This document shows, one piece after another, positions 45,516 through 54,837 of a stretch of DNA of 64,000 nucleotides (the stretch's first letter is position 1; each line of letters starts with the position of its first letter). The position numbers and the translations under genes were made by a program. Origin of the DNA: Ecdyonurus torrentis. Lineage: Eukaryota; Arthropoda; Insecta; Ephemeroptera; Heptageniidae. Location of the stretch: the NCBI GenBank assembly GCA_949318235.1, contig OX439130.1:40377260-40441259 (forward strand), in the 5' to 3' direction. The notes beneath the pieces were generated by a model, which saw only the letters and a program-made list of their open reading frames with translations, did not search any database and was not told where the DNA came from.

Positions 45516-47241
45516 CATTAGCGCGAAGCGGAGAGTGAGATGGACGAGCGACGTCGTCTGGTGGAGCGCGTGTGCACCAAGTACAACCTGGGTCTGTACC
45601 GCTCGTCAGTCGAGCCCTCGATCTTCAAGCACCCGCCTACACCTCAGTACAGCGTCTTCTACATTGACCGGTACGCATATACACTCTGCCCATACACTCT
45701 GCATACACTCTGCCCATACAGCTCTCGTGGCAGCCGTCACCGATACAATAGTAGTATTAATAATATAATTTAAAATAATAAGAATAAAATCAGTTAAAAT
45801 TTCAAATTTAATATATCTGTAACTTAAAAGAGGAAATATTCTCGCCTCGATCATTATAATTATATCTTATTACATCAAATGCACTCAACATTCACAACAA
45901 AACTGTAATTGTATGTATTAATTTTTGTGAATTGACACACAAAAAGTGGTGCGGTCTAAATATTTAGTTTAGTTTTTTTTTTTTTTTTTAATGTTGATAT
46001 AAAATGCTTAAAACTCTTCATGAGTAATAATTCAAAACAATTATTTATTAAAATAAAAATTCATTACGCTGAACGCTTGGTACGTGCATTACTATCTGGA
46101 TAGCTCTTTCACCTGTATAGTTATCAATGCAATATAATTTAGATTTTTTTTATATACACAGGACTCACAAAATGACGTGGTGCCCGGTGTACAAGGCTGC
46201 CTCGAGCACGTGGTTGCACCAGCTGCTGCTGCTAGCAGGACACTCCGAGGAGTTTCTGCGAACCACCAAGAGACAGCTCAGTGAGATTGGCCGTCTGGCC
46301 TACCCTGTGCCGGACAATGAGGTCGCAGAAGAGGTAATATATATTATGCTAACTATATAATTACTATCAAGTCAAACCATATTAACTATTTTACTGAACT
46401 ATACTATACATAACGCGCGATCGTTTGAGAACTCGGTATGCTCATGTATATAAAAAAATGCACAACTTCAATAATGTAGTACTCACCAATAGTTTTTGTA
46501 AAATGTGCAAAATTATATGAACAATCGATTTCCTCAGACAAGTTTTTTTTTAATAAAATGAATTAGAATTAAAGTTTCAAATATAATTAACATTTTATAT
46601 TGTATATACAGAAAAATATTGTTATGCAGTTTTTTTTAGCACTATTTTATTTTGACATGCATTATTCTTTATTTATTTTCTTCGTCTTTCCCCAGGCATT
46701 TAGAACAACTTTGAAATTACTAATTGTCCGCCATCCATTTGAACGACTTCTCTCTGCATATCGTGATAAATTAGAAAATAAGAACATTGGACTTGAACAT
46801 GGAGTTTTACATTTTTATCAAAGTTATGGACGTAAAATAGTACAAAAATTTCGTAATTCTACAAGCAAGAAACCTGAGCCGACATTTCGTGAATTTGTGA
46901 GTTATTTATTGAAAGAAGATGTAGTGCGATATGATGATCATTGGTTACCGTATTATTTATATTGCACCCCTTGTCTTGTGAGGTATGATATTATTGCACA
47001 TGTGGAAACCTTGTTCCGAGATCAATTATACACCATACGAGCTGCCAACTTGGAAGGATTGATCGAACCTCGGTGGCAACACCTTACTAAAGGTCAACGC
47101 TCTGTCGGCGAGACTGCAAAGAAATATTTTGCACAGCTTTCCAAGTGGCAAGTGCAAAAGTTATTTGACATTTACAAACTTGATTTTGAACTGTTTGGTT
47201 ATAAACCCGATGATTATATTTCATATGCAAATGAACTTTAA
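43383..47241 (+). CDS. Carbohydrate sulfotransferase (HNK-1ST/CHST8-14 family)
   Basis: Four coding exons: 43383-43529, 45522-45670, 46162-46333, 46696-47241; 337 residues, close to the usual 330-350 of chondroitin 4-O-sulfotransferase-like enzymes. These Golgi type II proteins move sulfate from PAPS to sugar hydroxyls of glycosaminoglycans or N-glycans. Signal anchor at about residues 10-27 (VILALVVTSLCALLVY). 5'-phosphosulfate-binding loop CPVYKAASSTW at 106-116. 3'-phosphate-binding loop IVRHPFERLLSAYRDK at 166-181. An N-glycosylation site NST is at about 210. The family motif HWLPYYLYCTPCLVRYDI is present. The exact acceptor sugar cannot be told. Frame is continuous over all junctions. 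Tail-to-tail with the transporter gene. Confidence 0.88.
44852..44971. mobile_element. Tc1/mariner-type MITE, copy 1 (120 bp)
   Basis: Flanked by TA on both sides. Terminal repeats CAGCTCTGGCCAAAAGTTCC and reverse complement have the Tc1-like CTGGCCAAAAGTT look. The interior is GC-rich (GCAGCGGCGGCCGCTGCG). A diverged second copy lies at 58155-58267. No transposase. It lies in sulfotransferase intron 1. Confidence 0.8.
45465..45513 (+). repeat. 49-T tract abutting a splice acceptor
   Basis: Uninterrupted T-run directly before GCCATTAG and sulfotransferase exon 2; it serves as an extreme polypyrimidine tract. Confidence 0.9.
45522..45670 (+). CDS. Sulfotransferase exon 2: stem/luminal start
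   Basis: 149 bp, phase 0 in, phase 2 out; donor GACCG|GTACGC. It encodes REAESEMDERRRLVERVCTK, then YNLGLYRSSVEPSIFKHPP, then TPQYSVFYIDR, the region before the PAPS-binding loop. Tandem ACACTCTGC repeats follow directly in the intron. Confidence 0.83.
46162..46333 (+). CDS. Sulfotransferase exon 3: PAPS 5'-PSB loop
   Basis: 172 bp, phase 2 in, phase 0 out; acceptor TATACACAG|GACTC, donor GAAGAG|GTAATA. It encodes THKMTWCPVYKAASSTWLHQ, the 5'-phosphosulfate-binding loop, then LLLLAGHSEEFLRTTKRQLS and EIGRLAYPVPDNEVAEE. Confidence 0.88.
46696..47241 (+). CDS. Sulfotransferase exon 4: 3'-PB loop and C-terminus
   Basis: 546 bp, phase 0 in, ends with TAA; acceptor TTTCCCCAG|GCATTT. It begins AFRTTLKLLIVRHPFERLLS, the 3'-phosphate-binding motif, and contains the NST site and HWLPYYLYCTPC. 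The C-terminus is KLDFELFGYKPDDYISYANE plus a final Leu. A possible poly(A) signal AATAAA is at 47569. Confidence 0.9.
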   Translation, partial: AFRTTLKLLIVRHPFERLLSAYRDKLENKNIGLEHGVLHFYQSYGRKIVQKFRNSTSKKPEPTFREFVSYLLKEDVVRYDDHWLPYYLYCTPCLVRYDIIAHVETLFRDQLYTIRAANLEGLIEPRWQHLTKGQRSVGETAKKYFAQLSKWQVQKLFDIYKLDFELFGYKPDDYISYANEL

Positions 47242-49042
47242 TGAGAATGATATATATATGATCTAAGTGCAATATTTATATATTAATATAGAACTTGTAA
47301 AAATTGATATTATATAATATTAAAATTATGATGAGACTCTTTTGTATCCTCTTATAGTCTTAAATTTAAATAACTTTTGTTTTAAATAGTTATTTTTTTT
47401 TCTTGTTAAAAATATTATTTGCAAGGGAAAAAATCCTCCTGCAATAATAATATATTAAATACATGAGTGATCTAAAATTTTACAATGCAACATAAATTTA
47501 TTTTAAGTTGCAAAAAATATGTAAATGATTATAATATATATTTTTACATTTTATAATTACGAAGCAAAAATAAATTTTATACAACTTAAATCATTATTTG
47601 TTATTATATAACCATGGTCAGAGCATGTCAAGAGTGATATCTCTGTAAATTTCTGTCCTTTGTTTTAATGTTTCCTCCCCCACTTGACTCCATCAATCAT
47701 TTTTCAATTACCCGAGAGTCGACAAGAGTGTGGACATTTTTAAGAAAATACTTAAAACCCAAATCCTTTATCGTAATTACCAATTACAGAACACAAATCA
47801 AAACTTTAAATCAATTGTGGTGATGTGGGCTATATAGAAAGCCCTGCAACCAAAAATTAAAGCTATGATAAATAATAGCCTTGTAAAACTAAAACCAACC
47901 ATGGTCAGTAATTACACCTAGTAATAACTGAAGAATTAATCAATAATAGAGGAATCTCTCCAAAATAGTAGAAATTCATATAGGCCGTTAATTGACAAAT
48001 CTTCCCTATAACAACAATAAAATAAATGCAGTTACACATACAGCAATCAAACAATAAATATTAAACATTTATGATGGTCTTATTTTATTATTTTTCTTTT
48101 TGTGAATATAATATACACGCAGTACATAAATTATAATATTTCATCAAATTATAAAACAATATACTCTTTTTTTTTAACAATTAAGTACACTTATAAATAA
48201 TAAAATATATAATTAATTAACTACACACAAAATGATGCGCTTTTTGTTCAGTTCTGCTTATGCTTTTGTATTTCACTGTACAAACATATACCACTAAACA
48301 ATTAAAAAAAAAGTTATATACATAAAAATATATTTAGTACGCAAATAACTATTCTATATAAAAATAATAAGTTTAAAAAAACTACAAGGTTTTATAAAAG
48401 CATTGCAACATTTTTCATTTTGTGGTGTTAAAAAAAATCATAAAAATAACAAAATTCTATAATCAATAAAGAAGTAATAAAAGTTAGCAAAAATGAAAAT
48501 TATTCCTGTTAACTGAAGCTAGTAATACAGGAGATAAAGAATGAGGTGGCACCATCAAATTTTAATACATAGTGTGTAGAATGGCAAAAGATGGATTCAT
48601 TTTTTTTTTTTTTTTTTTTTTTTTTTTGCAAGAGACGTAAATATAATATAGTATACAAATGAGCAAGGACGTTGGGAAATAAATATGGAATGATTTAATC
48701 TCTTGCAAATATACATTCTTGTTTGTGAATCCTTCTTTATATACAGAAGACACTACACTCATCAACATTGATGAAACTACTCAATCTAAGTAACTAAATG
48801 TAGAGAGAAAGAGAGGAGAGAAAGTTTTTCATGGCACACTACAATAGCAGGATGTGATTTAAGTTTTAAAAACAACTTGCTTTTTTATTTATTTTTTTTT
48901 TTCAAAATGAATATCTATAATTATGGAGGGACATTATATAAGTATACTTACGAAAATTTAAAACTTACTGTCCAACTTTATAAACATGTATTATTACTCA
49001 TGTAATTAATTAGGAAAGGTTAAAACCATTTCGGTTTGAATT

Positions 49043-49350
49043 AATAATTAAAGAAAAGGATAGGAGAAACCAACAAGCGCCTTACCACGATGAGGTCAGT
49101 AGCTCGGTAAAAAATCTTGATGGCACAGATTACACAAATATTTACAAGTTAACCGTTTGGGCAACAGCCCTCGTCTTCAGTTGCTTAGAGTGTAGTCACT
49201 CTAAGCAACTGAAGAATAGGGCTGTTGCCCTCGAAACGTCTTAGTTAACTTGTAAATATTGTAACCTGTGCCATCAAGACTTTCACCAAGCTACGGACCT
49301 CATCGTGGTAAGGCGCTTGTTGGTTTCTCCTATCCTTTTCTTTAATTATT
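49043..49350. mobile_element. Foldback element 1: near-perfect 308-bp palindrome with hammerhead-like core
   Basis: Arms of about 150 bp separated by only a few bases. Ends are AATAATTAAAGAAAAGGATA and reverse complement, followed by the family string GCGCCTTACCAC. The right arm carries CTGAAGA, a hairpin AGGGC-TGTT-GCCCT, then CGAAACGTC (49209-49240), a hammerhead-like arrangement. The left arm carries a decayed reverse copy. It shares ends with the foldbacks at 54.1, 57.1 and 57.4 kb and its interior with 61.6 kb. Likely derived from the terminal repeats of a Penelope-like element. Confidence 0.75.
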
Positions 49351-51171
49351 ATGTATTATTACTCAGATAGTTGAAATCTATTTAGCTTAAAATTGAAATA
49401 AGCAAAAGTGAGCTAAGGAGATTAACTTTTAGTAATCAGTCTACCTTTCTCTAGAATGTTTACGTTGTATAGCTAGACAGTAGTTAAAAATTTAATCATA
49501 GTATCTCATATATATTTCTTCTTTGATAACAAAAAAGATTAATTAAAAAAAATTATAATTAAAGAGTAAAGCACAAATACAAACATGAGGTTCAACTTTA
49601 TCCAATATAGATCACTGGGGATAACATTGAAAATTTTTACAATACAACACACACTTACTTTTGTCATATTATATAATATTAAATATTACATCAATATGGG
49701 GTTTCATGCATATCATTTTTAATTTTAATTTGAAAGCACTGCAATTGTTATCATGTAAAAACAAAGAAATATAAATTAGAGTATTTATATTTTTCTTTGT
49801 TACATTATTACTTTTTTTTTTCCCTCGACAGGTACAATAGCTGGGTACAATAAGAAAGGTGAGAGATTGTTGAATGAAAAGTTACTTTTGTTTGTGGGAC
49901 TAGTCGACTTATCAGTAGCATAATATAACTATCTGCTCTGTAAGTGCAATAATATATAATAACACACACACACATATTATACCACAATCATATGTGATAT
50001 TAATTGCCTTAAAATTAGTCTCATATTTTATTATTTTAATATTTTGTGATAGCTATATGCAATAGTATAAAATGCAAATCTCAAGAAATAGTGTATAATT
50101 ATTTTTTTTCCTTCTTCTAAAAAGCATGCCACTAAAAGTATAGATAGAAAAAGTTCAGAAAAAGTGTTTTTATTTTTTTAATAATATTGTTGAAAAAGTT
50201 AAATATAAAAAACATGCACCCAAAAACATAAAGTCAAAAATAACTTTATATACATTGTGTAAAAATTGATAAAAATGGTTGTTCTCTTATAGAGAGAAAA
50301 GTTTTGAGTCAAATGTAAAGATTTTGAAGGTTTTTGGATGCTATATTGGAGTGTAATATACTTAAATCTCTATAATGTATATGTTTGTAACAATTTAGAG
50401 ATTATTATGCATTCAAAGGCAATATATATTTGCAGTTTCAGTGTGCAAAAATTGTCTTGTATAAATATTTCTTGGTTTTTTCTCCTTACAGTTCTTTATA
50501 CATATGTAGAAAACTGCTGTTGTATTCAGAGTTTTTTTCTGTATTTTATAAACTTAAAATCTACTCTTTCAGAGCGTTTACATATAAGGTTAAATAAGTT
50601 AAATACAAACTTATAGTTTGCGTTTGAGTTGCACCAATCTTATACATAAAACTTACATTATATATTATGCTATATTCAAACTATTGGAAGAAAATATTTT
50701 GTGTAAGGTAAGTAAAATTATGACTCCATTGCATTATATTTGGTCTAGAGAAAAAAAGATTTTTTTTTTTTTTTGGAAGAGATTAAAATCAAAGGAAGAG
50801 GAGATTATTATAGCAATTCTTAAATTGTTGGGAAATTGAGTTTTGGATAATTGAAATTGCTAAAAGTTTATAGTAACTGTTAAAATCCTAAGTGTAATAA
50901 TGGTTATCATCACTATGATAATATTCAACGTTTACTTCATCATATTGGTCACCATTTTTAAGTCATATAAATTTCTTGACATTAGCCTATTATTTTTTGT
51001 GAAGTCTCATAATGTTTAAGTACAAAGAAATTTAATCCTGATTAAAAATGGTTGTTACAATATTGGCATGAAAAAGAATACTAGAACAAGGCTTATTGTC
51101 TTACTATACACAACTGCTTTGTGGTGTGGTCTTGTGACTTGGTCTTCAATTAAAACAGAATCTTTATTTCA

Positions 51172-51427
51172 ATGCTGTTGCGGCTAAAACACACTTCTAC
51201 TTTTAGCAGGATTACTTATTTTCACGCATCTACGTTTACCATGATAACCATAGAAACACTCATCTACATTTATTTAGAAACCAGGTGGGGAAAAAAAATG
51301 TAAAAAGGAAAACAGGTGTAGAAGTGTTTTATACCTGTTGTCACAATAACCTGTTTCTATAGCTATCATGATAAATGTAGATGCTTGGAAATAAGTAAGC
51401 CCACTAGTGGTTTAGCCGCAACAGCAT
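51172..51427. mobile_element. 256-bp inverted-repeat element
   Basis: Termini ATGCTGTTGCGGCTAAA and reverse complement. The arms are about 85-110 bp with matching internal blocks (GCATCTACGTTTACCATGAT against ATCATGATAAATGTAGATGC; AACACACTTCTAC against GTAGAAGTGTTTT). No ORF. MITE-like; superfamily unknown. Confidence 0.75.
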
Positions 51428-53388
51428 CGATTTATAATTAAAGTATTGTAGTCAAATAAAAACGTAATAATAATAAACTGGCGTACGTTAATTGCATTTT
51501 TCTTAAATCAAAATTATTGACGACAATAAGACCAATTCTTAACTCCTTGTTGCATTTTTATATTACATGAATGTAAAGCTATATTATTTAGAAATGGCAA
51601 TGCCTGCACAGCCACATACTTATTTCTTTCTTTTTTTCTTTCTTTTTTTTTATAATTGCAGTGCTGGGGTGATCATATTACATCACATATTAAAATCACA
51701 TTTTAATTTCCAATTTGATTAATAATAACAATAACCATTAGTTTTTTTAAGTTATTATAATAATCCATACATTCATAAATTACTACTTTTTTTTTTTTTT
51801 TTTAATTATTATTTATGTACTTACTAATAACAATTTTAATGTTTTTTTATCCACAACATTTATAGTTTACAATTAATTATTATTATTATTATAATGAGAG
51901 ATCTAATTTATGATTAATTATAAATAGATAACATCATATTTATCAATTTATTCAAAAATCAACCACAGCTTCTTCCTTTCATCACTCTTCACATTTCATT
52001 TTACAATTAATTCTATTGATTGCTCTCTATTTTATCTTTCTTATACTCACGTCAGTTCATGTTGGAAAAAAAAACACTAAGATTTTATTCTCCATTCCCA
52101 CATAGTATACCTACTGGTTCACATTTAAAAAATAAGATGCATACTTATCAGAAATAAGATCAAAATATATGGTAATCTTTACCATGCTATAACTAATGAA
52201 TAATAATAATTCAAAATCTTGTACATATATCTCTACAAGAGATCAACTATATATTTTCTTTCATGTTTTATATTATGCAATTATTTATCCGCATACTAAT
52301 GCTTGATGGTGCATTCTCATTTATTATTATTACAATATTATTAGTTACTTTATCCATCAAACTATGTATAATAATGAACGCTTGACAAATGGCAGTGTGC
52401 AGCGTGGTAAAACGCAACATCATGCAACAAACTAGTTTAAAAAAAAAACGCATACGAAATAGATACACATAAATACATGTGTAACCTAGATGCACATAAA
52501 GCATTTGGTGTATTGCATTCATTCAGATATTATAATATAAATTGCACCAACTAATGATGAATCCACACAACAAAAAAAGAAACCTATTATATAGCTGCTG
52601 AGAAATAAACTCTTATCATTTAATTGATTAATAGAGAACCTAATTATGTATAAGAAGTGAATATTATTAATTACTTATCACGACTTCCTATTAAATACAA
52701 TATTAGGACATACATATAGCACACCAAGACGACAAAAAAAAGTGTAGTGTACTATAAAATATACTGTACTGTATATCATAATCATATTATGGCCACTTGG
52801 TACATCTTGCAATAATATCTTGCTAACTGTAATAAGTAGCTCTGTGAACCAGCAAAATCCAAAAAAATTATATATATAAATATTTTTTTTCTGTCATGGT
52901 TAACTTGAGTTTATTGCAAGTGTTAGTGCAACTGGGTATGCAGTCAGATATCTTTACTTAGTTTCACCACAGTAAAATCATTATTATTATTATTTTTCTT
53001 TTTGACTTTCTTTATAGCATAGCCTATAATTATTAGACTTTGTAAATGCATTTTACAAAGTACGGTATAGTGGATAGATAAATTTGGTAAATCTTGAGTT
53101 CCTTGACTGGATATCTATCAGTTGATTTTCAAAAATAAAGAAATTATCAACTTATAGATGTAATTTTGTTTGGTACTAGATTTCAACCAAACTATCAATT
53201 AAAATTACATTTTAATCTAGTTAAATATACAAAAAAAAAAATCAATTATATTGATAATTTGTCATAAATAAAAGAAAATGATGCAACATGTATCTTACAA
53301 CAAACTTTTGCCATAAACATTGCTCAGAGATGACAAATGTCAGTATCAAAGAGGTAATTAACTATATGCAACTTTGCTGTCTAATTAA

Positions 53389-53432
<44 letters not shown>

Positions 53433-53532
53433 AGACTGGAATGAGTAAACTTAAAATGACTTTAATGGGGAAAAAAATTAAACCTTAATTTACATCTTTG
53501 GTATCCAATTCTTGACATTTAGATCTCATACT

Positions 53533-54012
53533 CTACACTTCTTCTGTTTCTTTTAGAAGTGGACTTTGTGCTGAAGTACTAGTTGGAGTCTGATTAACAA
53601 CTGGATTTTGAGAATACAAGAAAACTGAGTAGGAGACAATTGCAATGGCTGCTACTGTTGTGGTGTGAATGGGAATACCAAAGAGTAACCAACAGAAAAC
53701 TGCAGTAAACATTAATTCCAGTGCACTTGCAAATGTTTTTAAAATAGAGTTGAGATTTTTAAGGAAGAAGCTAGTGATGATTCCTATAGCAGCATTGTTA
53801 ATCATGATCAATAAAACTGTGGGTCGTAATACAGCTGCCAAAGCAGTGGGTTCAAATGCATCTTGTAAATTACCTTGAACCATTAATACACATGCATTGC
53901 ATAAGATTGAGTCAACATACATAAATACATTTTGCACAAATATGTTAACCTGTGCACCTTCTCCTTTCAGTAGAAATTCATTGTAAACACCAGCAAAGCA
54001 AGAGCACACAGT
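53533..54012 (-). CDS. Transporter last exon
   Basis: 480 bp, phase 0 in; acceptor TTAATGTTTCAG|ACTGTG. It encodes TVCSCFAGVYNEFLLKGEG through four hydrophobic segments to TSTSAQSPLLKETEEV and stop. The SILKTFASALEL and FGIPIH motifs match the conserved C-terminal half of SLC35A transporters. Confidence 0.88.
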   Translation of the reverse strand, partial: TVCSCFAGVYNEFLLKGEGAQVNIFVQNVFMYVDSILCNACVLMVQGNLQDAFEPTALAAVLRPTVLLIMINNAAIGIITSFFLKNLNSILKTFASALELMFTAVFCWLLFGIPIHTTTVAAIAIVSYSVFLYSQNPVVNQTPTSTSAQSPLLKETEEV

Positions 54013-54779
54013 CTGAAACATTAAACATAAAATTACTGTCACATTATATTATTATCAATTTAAGGAAAAAAAACATCGCGGTTAGGATCAATGATAAAGA
54101 AAAGGATAGAAAAACCAGCAAGGGCCTTACCACAGTAGAAGTTCTATGGAGAGGTCGAGGTCTTGCATGGCACAGTATAATGTTATAAAAGTTTCTTTAT
54201 AACTTGAGAGCTTTCGTCATATGATAATGACATTATCAATCAAAAGAGAAAATTACTTGAGCACATCACTGAGCAGTGTCTTGTCTTGTACTGCCGTGTT
54301 ATGCTCTTGCTGGTTTGGAGTTGGTGGAGAGGGGTGGGGGTGGAGTAGGGAATGGGGTGGGGGTGGAGTGTGAATGAGTGAGGGAAGGAGTGAGTGAGGG
54401 AAAAGGTGGGGAGCGGGAATAGGGTATATTTTCGTAATCTACAAACTTGAATGTACCCAACATACCACCAACCCCACCACAGGCCAACAGGAAAAATGTC
54501 AAGCTTTTTACATAGGCTTAACCACACAAAAAGCGAGAGACCGCATGAATGGCCACAGACAATCCGTAAAAAACAATGAGATGGAAAAACCTGTGGCTGA
54601 ACATGCGGCCTCTCATGGCATATCAAATTTCCAATTATGTTATAAATCAACAATACTTCGCACTATTCCGGGCCCAGCCAACTATGCGACATTACGACAA
54701 TATGAATTAGCATATCAACATATATTAAGATCCAGAAAGGCCCAAGGGCTGCCTGGACTTAATATTCGCTAACATATTT

Positions 54780-54837
<58 letters not shown>

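Larger units (their letters stand above)
47242..53532. other. Intergenic region between tail-to-tail genes
   Basis: AT-rich with T/A tracts (48600-48627; a 37-A run at 53394-53430), the 308-bp foldback at 49043, the inverted-repeat element at 51172, and otherwise featureless open frames without recognisable domains. It should contain the 3' UTRs of both genes. Confidence 0.5.
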
